Origin: Kushneria avicenniae
GTDB taxonomy: Bacteria; Pseudomonadota; Gammaproteobacteria; Pseudomonadales; Halomonadaceae
Direction of reading: 5' to 3'
DNA length: 64,000 bases
NCBI RefSeq assembly: GCF_900112585.1
Contig: NZ_FOLY01000001.1
Location: 496,001 to 560,000, forward strand
Position numbers and translations under genes: made by a program. The notes under the pieces are model-generated. The model had not been told where the DNA came from and did no database searches. It worked only from the letters and a program-made list of their open reading frames with translations. Positions 46,216 to 54,408 of this stretch are shown here, one piece after another. Each line of letters opens with the position of its first letter. Positions within the stretch are counted from its first letter, which is position 1.

Positions 46216-47080
46216 TGCTCCATCCCAGCTTGCTGCGACAGGCTTCGAAGTAGCTATAGCCCGGCGGATGCAGCAGCTTGAGATATTCGGGCTTGCGGCG
46301 AATGCAAATCATGTCGCCGGGCTGGACCACCACCTTCATCTGCCCGTCGCAGCTGACCTGCAGCTCGGCGTTGTGGCTGTCCACGACTTCCAGCAGAATC
46401 TCGCTGGCGGCATCGATCACGATCGGCCGGCTCGACAGGGTATGAGGGAACATCGGCACCAGCACGATGGCCTCGAGCCGCGGATGCAGGATGGGCCCGC
46501 CGCCGGAGAGCGCATAGGCCGTGGAGCCGGTGGGCGTGGCCACGATCAGGCCATCCGAGCGCTGGCGATAGACAAACTGGCGATCGATATAGAGCTCGAA
46601 CTCGATCATGCGCACAGCGGCCGCCGGATGGAGTACCACATCGTTGAGGCTGCAGGCCGAGCCGATGACGACACCGTCGCGTCGAACCTCGGTATCCAGC
46701 AGAAAACGACGCTCGACCTCATACTGTCCGTTGAGCACCTCATCGATTCGGTGCTCGACTTCGTCAGGATTGATATCGGTGAGAAAGCCCAGGCGACCAC
46801 GATTGACGCCCAGTATGGGCGTATTGAAGCGACACAGCATGCGCCCGGCGCCCAGTAGGCTGCCGTCACCGCCGACCACGATGGCCAGATCACACTCCCG
46901 GCCGATCCTTTCAAGTGAAATCCCCGCCCCCTGACGAATCATGCAGGTTCTGGCGGTATCGGCCTCGAAATACACCTCGAGCCCGCGTGATTCCAGAAAC
47001 ACCGTCAGACGCTCGAGTGTTTCAACGACCTTGTCACTGTCAGGTCGCCCCACCAGCCCTACCCGGTTGAACTGTGTCAT
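46199..47080 (-). CDS. nadK: NAD kinase
   Basis: The protein has 293 residues from the ATG giving MTQFNRVGLVGRP, which aligns with the E. coli start; a start at 47101 would add 7 residues. The GGDGSLLGAGR nucleotide motif, NRGRLGFLTD, and TPTGSTAYALSGGGPI are all present. It phosphorylates NAD to NADP. It is the first gene of an operon with the overlapping metallophosphoesterase. Confidence 0.95.
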   Translation of the reverse strand: MTQFNRVGLVGRPDSDKVVETLERLTVFLESRGLEVYFEADTARTCMIRQGAGISLERIGRECDLAIVVGGDGSLLGAGRMLCRFNTPILGVNRGRLGFLTDINPDEVEHRIDEVLNGQYEVERRFLLDTEVRRDGVVIGSACSLNDVVLHPAAAVRMIEFELYIDRQFVYRQRSDGLIVATPTGSTAYALSGGGPILHPRLEAIVLVPMFPHTLSSRPIVIDAASEILLEVVDSHNAELQVSCDGQMKVVVQPGDMICIRRKPEYLKLLHPPGYSYFEACRSKLGWSSGLVG

Positions 47081-47148
47081 GCCCTGTCCAGACTGTTTCA
47101 TCGAGCCGGCATTATGCGTTCAGCCCTGCTGGGGGGTAAACCGCGGCC

Positions 47149-48048
47149 TCAGGAAAATTCAGCCGCCTGGTGGCCGGAAGTACTCGAGCGGCGCCGCCAC
47201 CACTCACTGCCCAGCAGTGCCAGCAGCATGACCGCCCCCCCCAGAGTGATTCGGGAAAGATCCGCCTCGCGATTCCAGATCACCAGATTGACCAATAGCC
47301 CGGCCGGAATCAGCAGATTGTTCATGACGGCAAGCGTTGCGGCGTCCACGCGACGCGCGCCCTGATTCCAGAAAAAATAGCCCACGCCCGAGGCCACCAT
47401 TCCAAGCCATGCCAGCACGCCCCACTGTACCGAAGTTGTTGGCAGGTTCGTGGCATCTCCCAGCCACAAAAAGGCAGGGACGGCCACCAGCAGCGCACCG
47501 ATATAGAACCAGCCAAAGACGTGAAGCGCCGGGAAATTGCCTTCCACGTCCCGCATGAGATGTCGGTAGCCCACCTGCCCGATGGCAAAGCACAGGTTGG
47601 CGCCCTGCACCATGAGAAAACCGTTCCAGAAGGCTTCACCGACGGACTGATAGCGAATCAGCGCTGCCCCAACGACAGCAAGCCCCGCCATCGCGATCTG
47701 GAACAGATCCAGTCGGCGGCAGAGAAGATTGTCCAGCAGCGCGATATAGATCGGTGTAAAGATGGTGAACAATAGAATTTCGGGCACGCTGAGCAGCACA
47801 AAGGACTGGTAATAGCACACATACATCAGCCCGAGCTGTATGGCGCCCACACCCATCAGCCCGAGTGTACGGCGACGATCCAGAAGTTTCGGGCGAAGCC
47901 AGGGCAGAAACACCAGACAGGCAAGCGCGACGCGTGTTAATACGGCAAAATAGCTGTCGACCTGACCGGCCAGATAAACTCCGATCAGACTGAACGAGAA
48001 GGACCACAGCAGAGTGACCCCGAGTAGATAGCCCATATGCTTTGTCAA
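47149..48048 (-). CDS. DMT-superfamily (EamA) exporter
   Basis: The protein has 299 residues and about ten membrane helices in two EamA repeats. LLWSFSFSLIGVYLAGQVDSYF in helix 1 and YYQSFVLLSVPEILLFTIFTPIYIALLD in helices 3-4 match the carboxylate/amino acid/amine transporter subgroup. The substrate is unknown. Its 5-prime end is divergent from the DUF6314 gene and the two frames may overlap by 12 bp. Confidence 0.86.
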   Translation of the reverse strand: MTKHMGYLLGVTLLWSFSFSLIGVYLAGQVDSYFAVLTRVALACLVFLPWLRPKLLDRRRTLGLMGVGAIQLGLMYVCYYQSFVLLSVPEILLFTIFTPIYIALLDNLLCRRLDLFQIAMAGLAVVGAALIRYQSVGEAFWNGFLMVQGANLCFAIGQVGYRHLMRDVEGNFPALHVFGWFYIGALLVAVPAFLWLGDATNLPTTSVQWGVLAWLGMVASGVGYFFWNQGARRVDAATLAVMNNLLIPAGLLVNLVIWNREADLSRITLGGAVMLLALLGSEWWRRRSSTSGHQAAEFS

Positions 48049-48516
48049 CCAGATAGATTTTCAAGGTTAACAACCATTATACGCCTGGCCAAATGCGTCA
48101 GGGCAACCCGGCAGATGACCTTCACGGCGACCCCCGGCGCCGGATCTTCCAGCGACTGGGCCGGTAGCGGCACCGGAGAGGTTCGCGTCAGCGATGACTA
48201 TCCGACCCTGCGCTTTCATGAAACGGGGCGGTTCACTCATGCCAATGGCCGCGTGCTGCCCTTCAGCAACGTCTACCGCTTCGAGATCGTGGAAGATCGC
48301 GTGGAGCTTTATCACGAGCGCCGCGGGCCCCAGGGCGCCGTTTTCCTTTTTCCCCTGGTGGTGACTGGAGAACATCGCCTGAAAAGTCTCTCACCGCATC
48401 TATGCGTCAGGGATCTCTACAGCGGTGAACTGGTCATGACAGACAACGGATTCGATCTGACCTGGACGGTCGAGGGCCCTCGCAAGCAGGAACACATTCA
48501 CTACTGCTATCGTTGA
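48037..48516 (+). CDS. DUF6314-like protein
   Basis: The C-terminal half carries the family pattern: LRFHETGRF, CVRDLYSGEL and the terminal WTVEGPRKQEHIHYCYR. Function is unknown; the fold is probably a small beta-barrel. The start is uncertain: the ATG at 48037 gives 159 residues, the ATG at 48115 gives 133, and an ATT with AAGG 8 bp upstream lies between them. Homology expected before residue 27 favours a start upstream of 48115. Confidence 0.65.
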   Translation: MLCQPDRFSRLTTIIRLAKCVRATRQMTFTATPGAGSSSDWAGSGTGEVRVSDDYPTLRFHETGRFTHANGRVLPFSNVYRFEIVEDRVELYHERRGPQGAVFLFPLVVTGEHRLKSLSPHLCVRDLYSGELVMTDNGFDLTWTVEGPRKQEHIHYCYR

Positions 48517-48689
48517 TGGTACCGCCCACCCAGCGAAACGCTATATTAGGTTGATCTTTCCCAATTACCCTTTTCTATTACGACCTTTGTCTTATTCAAA
48601 TATCGTGACGCCGCCCGAATTTATACACTGCAGAATGTTTTCTGGCAGCGGTGTCGTTCACCGCAGTATTTTAAAAAGGCACGGAGTCA

Positions 48690-49442
48690 ATGATGGAATT
48701 GCAAAATCGTGAAGGACAGTACGTCCCGGAAGTCACGCTCAAGCAACGCAAGGGCGGTGAACTGGTCGATGTTCAGACCAAGGATATCTTTGCCAACCGT
48801 ACCGTCGCTGTTTTCTCTCTTCCGGGTGCCTATACCCCCACCTGTTCCTCCACGCATCTGCCGCGCTACAACGAGCTGGCCGAGCAGCTTTTCGCCAACG
48901 GCGTTGATGAGATTCTGTGCCTGTCCGTTAACGATGCCTTCGTCATGGAAGCCTGGGGTGAGCATCAGGAAGCCGAGCATCTGACCCTGTTGGCAGATGG
49001 CAACGGCGAGTTTACCGAAGGCATGGGCATGCTGGTCGACAAGACCGATCTGGGCTTTGGCAAGCGCAGCTGGCGCTATTCCATGGTCGTTCGCAACGGC
49101 GTGATCGACAAGATGTTCATCGAACCGCAAAAGCCCGGCGACCCTTTCGAAGTGTCCGACGCCGACACCATGCTCGACTACCTTAATCCTCAGGCAGATC
49201 GGCCCAGCTTTGCTACCATTATCAGCAAGCCCGGCTGCCCACACTGCGCACGCGCCAAGCAGGCGCTGGCGGATAACCGCATTGCCTATGAAGACATCTC
49301 CATCGGCAACCGCGACATCACCAGCCGCTCGCTGCGCGCCATGACCGGATATGCGACCGTGCCGCAGGTCTGGATCGATGGCCGCCACATTGGCGGTGCC
49401 GAAGATCTGAAGGCGCATCTTGAGCAGGCTGACGCTGCCTGA
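48690..49442 (+). CDS. Peroxiredoxin-glutaredoxin hybrid (glutathione-dependent peroxidase)
   Basis: The protein has 250 residues. A Prx5-type domain (1 to about 165) has peroxidatic Cys52 in PGAYTPTCSSTHLP. A glutaredoxin domain follows with the dithiol CPHC (183-186) and TVPQVWIDG and GGAEDL. This hybrid reduces peroxides at the expense of glutathione, as in Haemophilus and, with glutathione amide, in Chromatium. The next gene encodes a disulfide reductase flavoprotein, which could recycle the thiol donor. Confidence 0.93.
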   Translation: MMELQNREGQYVPEVTLKQRKGGELVDVQTKDIFANRTVAVFSLPGAYTPTCSSTHLPRYNELAEQLFANGVDEILCLSVNDAFVMEAWGEHQEAEHLTLLADGNGEFTEGMGMLVDKTDLGFGKRSWRYSMVVRNGVIDKMFIEPQKPGDPFEVSDADTMLDYLNPQADRPSFATIISKPGCPHCARAKQALADNRIAYEDISIGNRDITSRSLRAMTGYATVPQVWIDGRHIGGAEDLKAHLEQADAA

Positions 49443-49538
49443 TTCATCTGCAGTCCGAAAGGATCATGACGGCCACCCATGGGTGGCCGTTTTTGTGTGC
49501 GCATGTCCCAACTGCACGCCCTGAAGATGGAGCCCTGA

Positions 49539-50999
49539 ATGCAGGAAAAACATGTAGAGGTTGCCGTCATCGGCGCCGGAAGCGCGGGTCTTGGCGCCTA
49601 TAACGCGGCGCGCGCCCACACTGACAGCGTCGTCATGATCGAGGGTGGCCCTTATGGCACCACCTGCGCTCGCGTCGGGTGCATGCCGAGCAAGCTTTTG
49701 ATTGCCGCCGCCGACGCAGCGCACGCTGCACATGATGCCAAAGCCTTCGGCGTGCACATCGACGGTAACATCCGCATCAGCGGTCGTGATGTCATGGCGC
49801 GCGTCCTTCACGAACGGGATTATTTTGTCGATGGTGTCCTCGAGTCCGTGGAGCGTATCGAAGCCGAGCACCGTCTTCGCGGCCACGCCCGATTTGAAAG
49901 CGCCACGACCCTGATCATTGATGACCATACACGCATCCATGCCGAAAGAATCGTCATCGCCACGGGTTCCAGCCCCGACTACCCGGAGTTTCTCAAGGCT
50001 GCGGGAGAGCGTCTGGTGACCAACAACGATCTTTTTTACTGGGAAGATCTGCCCGAATCGGTTGCCGTCTTTGGCCCGGGCGTTGTCGGTCTGGAACTCG
50101 GGCAGGCACTATCACGGCTGGGGGTCCGGGTACGTGTGTTTGGCGTCGGTGGCGCCATCGGTCCGATCAGTGACCCCGAGGTGCACAAACAGGCTTATCA
50201 GCACTTCAATGAAGCGTTCTATCTTGATGCAAGGGCCGATACGCGTGATGTAACGCTTGCCGATGACGGCGTCAACGTCACTTTTGTGGAGCGTGACAGC
50301 GGCCAGGAGATCACTGAACGGTTTGACTATCTGCTGGCCGCCACGGGCCGTCCGCCCAACCTCAAGGGACTGGATATCGCAAACGCCGATCTGCGCATGG
50401 AAGAAGGTCTGCCGGTGTTTGATCGCTATACCCTGCAGTGTCAGCACAATGACGAGACGCTGGCGCCCATTTTCATTGCCGGCGATGCCAACGCCGAGCT
50501 CCCCCTGCTGCACGAGGCATCCGATGAAGGCCGCATTGCAGGTGACAATGCCGGCCGCTATCCCGACATCCGCGCCGGCCGACGTCGCTCGATGCTGAGC
50601 GTGGTATTTACCGAGCCACAGATCGCGCTGGCCGGGCTGACATGGTCCGACATCCAAAAACGTTCAAAAGGCAGTTACGCCATTGGCGAGGTCGACTTCA
50701 GTGATCAGGGCCGCGCCCGGGTCATGCGAAAAAATCGCGGCCTGCTGCGCGTCTACGGTGAGCAGGGGTCCGGCCTCTTCCTGGGTGCCGAAATGATCGC
50801 ACCGGAAGCCGAACATCTGGCGCATCTGCTCGCCTGGTGTCATCAGCAGCGCATGACCGTGGCGCAGATGCTGGAGATGCCCTTTTATCATCCCTGCCTC
50901 GAAGAAGGATTGCGTACTGCCCTGCGTAATCTGAATGCCGAACTCAGACAGGGACCGGCCATGGCCCTGCACTGTCTGGATACCGGCCCGGGGTGCTGA
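49539..50999 (+). CDS. Dihydrolipoyl-dehydrogenase-like flavoprotein disulfide reductase
   Basis: The protein has 486 residues. GAGSAGLGA (about 12-20) binds FAD, and the redox-active pair is Cys43/Cys48 in GTTCARVGCMPSK. The NAD(P) site is seen in FGPGVVGLELGQALSRLG, and FIAGDAN is the second FAD contact. The C-terminal HPCLEE carries the catalytic His/Glu dyad. No lipoyl-complex gene is near. Its place 96 bp after the Prx-Grx gene suggests a glutathione or other disulfide reductase role, an inference from context. Confidence 0.87.
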   Translation: MQEKHVEVAVIGAGSAGLGAYNAARAHTDSVVMIEGGPYGTTCARVGCMPSKLLIAAADAAHAAHDAKAFGVHIDGNIRISGRDVMARVLHERDYFVDGVLESVERIEAEHRLRGHARFESATTLIIDDHTRIHAERIVIATGSSPDYPEFLKAAGERLVTNNDLFYWEDLPESVAVFGPGVVGLELGQALSRLGVRVRVFGVGGAIGPISDPEVHKQAYQHFNEAFYLDARADTRDVTLADDGVNVTFVERDSGQEITERFDYLLAATGRPPNLKGLDIANADLRMEEGLPVFDRYTLQCQHNDETLAPIFIAGDANAELPLLHEASDEGRIAGDNAGRYPDIRAGRRRSMLSVVFTEPQIALAGLTWSDIQKRSKGSYAIGEVDFSDQGRARVMRKNRGLLRVYGEQGSGLFLGAEMIAPEAEHLAHLLAWCHQQRMTVAQMLEMPFYHPCLEEGLRTALRNLNAELRQGPAMALHCLDTGPGC

Positions 51000-51072
51000 T
51001 CTTCGTCATCGCATCACTGCCGGAGCACCCGCCTTCGGCAGTGATTGTCTACAAGGGCCAACGGAGCTGCGC

Positions 51073-51345
51073 ATGGCTGATTACATGATCACCTGTCACC
51101 TGAAATTCCCCGATCAGGAATATCGCCACCTGATGACGCCACTGACGCACTACCGGGACAGTCTGCGCGTTTTTGAATCCACCTGGCTTGTCAGAACCGC
51201 CGTCACGCCCGACCAAATTCTCGCTGATCTCGAGCAGTACATTGACCGCGAAGATCAGATTTTTATTGCCACCATTCAAACGCCGGCCGCCTGGTCCGAT
51301 AGCCTGGGCGTGGAACAGGTTCTTCATTTTTTCAGCCGCTCGTGA
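51073..51345 (+). CDS. Small Cas2/SinR-like ferredoxin-fold protein
   Basis: The protein has 90 residues from the ATG at 51073, with GGAG 8 bp upstream. The pattern MITCHLKFPDQEYRHLMTPL, ESTWLVRTAVTPDQILADL, DQIFIATI follows the beta-alpha-beta-beta-alpha-beta layout and typical text of stand-alone SinR-like homologues of Cas2. There is no CRISPR array or other cas gene in the window. Role is unknown. It may be co-transcribed with the flavoprotein gene (73-bp gap). Confidence 0.65.
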   Translation: MADYMITCHLKFPDQEYRHLMTPLTHYRDSLRVFESTWLVRTAVTPDQILADLEQYIDREDQIFIATIQTPAAWSDSLGVEQVLHFFSRS

Positions 51346-51485
51346 GCCGATCCGGTGCCCGGCCGAGCAGTCATGGACCGTATTTCCTGGACAGCCGGTG
51401 CTCATGACAAATCATGCTCTGCTGCGCGCCGGCATCAACAGGAACCTGTCATTACAGATTTTCGATCAGCCTTGTACAATTTTTC

Positions 51486-51514
51486 TTGCAGGGCTTGTAT
51501 AGCTTTTCTATGAT
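51486..51514 (+). promoter_or_regulatory. Sigma-70 promoter of the candidate sRNA
   Basis: TTGCAG (51486-51491) and TATGAT (51509-51514) are exactly 17 bp apart. Transcription would begin near 51521, outside any reading frame. No clear GacA-type upstream palindrome was found. Confidence 0.65.
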
Positions 51515-51520
51515 GACACT

Positions 51521-51643
51521 ACAGTATTGGCGGTAGGCATTCGGCACTCCAACGGATCCGAGTGACGCTCAAGGAAGAGACAGTCGGCCGCAATGCCTGT
51601 CATTGGAAGATCAAACCCCGGCAAGGACGTCGGGGTTTTTTTA
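51521..51643 (+). ncRNA. Candidate Csr/Rsm-type small RNA
   Basis: This ~123-nt unit runs from a consensus promoter to a terminator (CCCCG 51616-51620 with CGGGG 51631-51635, then seven T). AGGCATTCGGC (51535-51545) can pair with GCCGCAATGCCT (about 51587-51598) with one bulge, enclosing a CACTC/GAGTG hairpin. GGA occurs four times: in that hairpin loop (51554), in AAGGAAG (51573), in TTGGAAG (51605) and in the terminator loop (51625). GGA in loops is the binding mark of CsrA/RsmA, and RsmY/RsmZ RNAs have this size. No sequence identity to a named family is claimed. Confidence 0.55.
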
Positions 51644-51850
51644 TGCGTGAAAACTCATGGCGAAAATGACTGGCGCTCAGAAACGCATCATTTGAACTAC
51701 GGCATGCCCCGTATACCTGACTGAAAGCCTGCCCGCAGACAAAACACGTTATCGGGCTCACTTCGTCTGAATGACGCTGGAAAGGAAGGTAGGGAGAAGC
51801 CGCCTTGCGGGTACTGGAACAGCATCAGAAGGTAATGCTGATAAAGAGGC

Positions 51851-51926
<76 letters not shown>

Positions 51927-52273
51927 ATGACACCCATCATAAGAGGCCATGGTGACAAAAACAAGCAGCCTGCTTCAAAGCGCTGTTTTGACGGTAAAAA
52001 AGCCAAAGGCAAAAAAATTTTCAATTTTGAGGATCAAAACGAAAACACCATGGTCATAAGGGTATGACGTTCTTCTTCAGTCGCTGAGGAATGCGTCTGG
52101 TTCAACTGTTCCTTGCATGGCCGCCACCTCGTTGTGGCGGTTTTTTTATGTCTATTGTCTGTCGAGTCTGTCGTCCGCCGAGAATGGTCAAAGGCACTGC
52201 ATGTGAGTACTTCTCACCTTCTCCCCTGCTCGATCAACCTAGAAACATCGGGTAACCACAGCATTGAGCTTTT
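51927..52273. other. Intergenic region downstream of the sRNA and tRNA loci
   Basis: No supported protein gene. It has a purine-rich A-tract stretch at 51990-52050 and an isolated terminator at 52121-52147 (annotated separately). The segment 52063-52120 contains GGAAT..TTCC-type complementarity and may be the body of a short untranslated transcript, but no clean promoter is visible. Confidence 0.45.
52121..52147 (+). terminator. Orphan rho-independent terminator
   Basis: CCGCCAC pairs with GTGGCGG around CTCGTT and is followed by seven T. It faces rightward, but the nearest rightward gene ends 770 bp upstream, behind another terminator. It suggests an unannotated short transcript starting in 51930-52080. 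Confidence 0.75.
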
Positions 52274-52549
52274 CTAGCCGGCCATGACCACGTTCAGTCC
52301 ATGTTCGGTGATGCGGCCGCAGCAGCAGTCGAAACAGGGGCGCCGAAAAAGGCGACACAGAGGGCGACACGTTGCCTTCTCCTGCCAGATTGCATCAATC
52401 AGCCCTCTTTTATAGAGATAGCGTATGGCGCGCGTGAACTCGACATCCGGGACACCAAACTCGATGGCCTTGACATAAACACGCTGGTGTCGGCCGGTAT
52501 TGAGCAAACGTGTAAGGATCGCAAGCTCCAGTGAGTCAAGGGATTGCAT
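52274..52549 (-). CDS. Possible Cys-rich winged-helix protein
   Basis: The frame encodes 91 residues. Residues 1-56 (LDSLELAILTRLL, FTRAIRYLYKRGLIDAIWQ) read as a winged helix, and GRITEHGLNVV near the end resembles the closing strand of such a fold. Between them lies a basic Cys-rich insertion with Cys61, 65, 72, 75, 76 and 77, a possible metal site. No good ribosome-binding site is visible, so coding status is uncertain. No family is recognised. Confidence 0.45.
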   Translation of the reverse strand: MQSLDSLELAILTRLLNTGRHQRVYVKAIEFGVPDVEFTRAIRYLYKRGLIDAIWQEKATCRPLCRLFRRPCFDCCCGRITEHGLNVVMAG

Positions 52550-52882
52550 GCCGAATGCGTAAGCCTTTTAGCATTACATGGATTAACTATCTGCTTCCGC
52601 AAGGATTATACTCATCAACCACTGAGGCTAAAGTATTAAAAGCCGCAAGTTTTGTGATCATTTTATTTAATTCAGAAAACTTAACATTAAACGTTCTTCA
52701 CCGGTGTCGCGATATGGCGACATTTTCTGCCAATAGCGGATGCATTGCGTCGAAGAGACATGCTTTATTCAGAATGAAATTTTACAGCTGGTAACATCTT
52801 TTTCGCCTATTTAATCCTCACTTAATCAATCGACTCTGTGAACGTGACATTAATGATGCTTCCAGGTCTACGCTGAGCCTTT
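52550..52882. other. AT-rich segment upstream of the CNNM gene
   Basis: This 333-bp segment is clearly richer in A and T than its surroundings. It holds no convincing gene. A perfect inverted repeat TGTCGC-GATATG-GCGACA lies at 52705-52722, a possible operator. Composition suggests foreign or silenced DNA, or simply a long promoter region. Confidence 0.5.
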
Positions 52883-53935
52883 ATGATCCTTTTGATTGTT
52901 TTTGCCCTTGTCGCCATTGGTATCTCCTTTATCTGCTCGGTGCTCGAGGCGGCACTGCTTTCCCTGACGCCAAGTCATATCGCGCGTCTCAAGGAGTCAC
53001 ATCCGTCACTGCACCACTCGCTGAGTCAGCTCAAGGACAATGTCGACCGCCCCCTAGCGGCCATTTTGACGCTCAATACCATTGCGCACACGGCTGGCGC
53101 GACGGGTGTGGGTGCACAGGTTGCCGCTGTTTTCGGTGAGGCGTGGATTGGTGTGGCCTCGGCAATCATGACGCTTCTGATTCTTGTACTGTCCGAGATT
53201 CTGCCCAAGACCATCGGGGCACGTTACTGGCGTCAGCTGGCGCCAATACTGGCGCCCACACTCAAGGGCCTGATCTGGCTGTTGTTGCCATTTATATGGA
53301 TTTCAGAGCAGATTACGCGCCGTATCGGCAGCAGCGGGGAAGACGACGTGGACGTTCGCGAAGAGATCAAGGCGCTGGCCAGGCTGGGGCATGAACGCGG
53401 CGTAGTGGATACCGACGAGAGTCGAACCATCGTCAACATCCTCAATCTACATGACATCCATGTTCGCAGCGTCATGACCCCGCGTACGGTCTGTGTCACC
53501 GCTTCGCCCGACATGACGGTGAGCGAATTCGACGCCGACCATGGCGATCTACCATTTACGCGCTATCCGGTCATGACACCCCCGGAGCAGACCGTAGGCT
53601 ATGTCCACAAGATGGACGCTTACCATGCACCGGACGAGGCGACGCTGTCTTCGATCATGCATCCCATCGAGTCGATCAACGACACCGACAGCGTTGAACA
53701 GGTCTTCATCAGAATGCTTAACGACCACCACCACATGTGCGTGGTCTATGACGATCACGGCACCTGGGTTGGCGTGCTGACGATGGAGGATATTCTCGAA
53801 ACCATCCTGGGCCAGGACATCGTGGATGAAACCGACGATGTCTCCAATCTCCGCCATCATGCCAGACAGCTCTGGCTAAAGCGTATTCGCCGCAGTCGGG
53901 AAGCGGCGGTCAATGATATGCCCCCCGGGCGCTGA
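52883..53935 (+). CDS. CNNM/CBS-domain transporter-like protein (CorC/HlyC family)
   Basis: The protein has 350 residues. The CNNM membrane domain (1 to about 150) contains SVLEAALLSLTPSH, LTLNTIAHTAGATGVGAQ and LSEILPKTIGARY. After the linker EEIKALARLGHERGVVD come paired CBS domains (about 195-310), beginning VRSVMTPRTVCVTA. It lacks the C-terminal CorC_HlyC transporter-associated domain of longer members. Relatives act in magnesium or cobalt efflux and sodium exchange. Confidence 0.88.
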   Translation: MILLIVFALVAIGISFICSVLEAALLSLTPSHIARLKESHPSLHHSLSQLKDNVDRPLAAILTLNTIAHTAGATGVGAQVAAVFGEAWIGVASAIMTLLILVLSEILPKTIGARYWRQLAPILAPTLKGLIWLLLPFIWISEQITRRIGSSGEDDVDVREEIKALARLGHERGVVDTDESRTIVNILNLHDIHVRSVMTPRTVCVTASPDMTVSEFDADHGDLPFTRYPVMTPPEQTVGYVHKMDAYHAPDEATLSSIMHPIESINDTDSVEQVFIRMLNDHHHMCVVYDDHGTWVGVLTMEDILETILGQDIVDETDDVSNLRHHARQLWLKRIRRSREAAVNDMPPGR

Positions 53936-53998
53936 GGCTCCCGATCATGGCGGTGAACATGCTAGACTACGGGCCTTTTGCGGCAACCGGTAACGCCC

Positions 53999-54367
53999 AT
54001 GGCCATCTTCCTGCTGACCTTTGCCGTCTGTCTGCTTATCTGCGGTTTCATGGTCACGGCACTGATGCTGTCGCGTACGCCACGCTATCGCACCAGCGCT
54101 GATGACCTTCTGACGCTACTCGACGAGACGCTGGACAACAGGGTCTCCGAGGCGCGCTGGCATACCATCATCGGCTATCCGATTCGCCACGACCCCTATC
54201 TGGAAAATGTTCGTCGCCGCTGTCAGGCCATCATGGACGAATACGGCCAGCCCTGGCGCTTTGAACAGGGCGGCTCGCTGTTGTCGTCCACCGGTCTCGA
54301 AGAGATTCGCGCGCTGCGCCAGCATCTGACTGCGCGGCTCTCCCTGGGCGACCGGCGCGCCTTTTGA
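53999..54367 (+). CDS. Single-pass membrane protein of unknown function
   Basis: The protein has 122 residues from the ATG at 53999; a TTG at 53978 would add 7. One membrane helix (about 2-24) precedes a soluble Arg/Asp-rich domain with RWHTIIGYPIRHDPYLENVRRRC. No family is recognised. It lies 63 bp after the CNNM gene and 41 bp before pruR, so it may share a transcript with either. Confidence 0.7.
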   Translation: MAIFLLTFAVCLLICGFMVTALMLSRTPRYRTSADDLLTLLDETLDNRVSEARWHTIIGYPIRHDPYLENVRRRCQAIMDEYGQPWRFEQGGSLLSSTGLEEIRALRQHLTARLSLGDRRAF

Positions 54368-54408
54368 AACCGCCCGGTGTATATGCTTGTTCCGGACATT
54401 GCCCTGCC

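Noticed and set aside
51073-51345. CRISPR adaptation gene cas2
   Set aside because: No repeat array, cas1 or other cas gene is present within the window; the sequence is closer to stand-alone SinR-like homologues.
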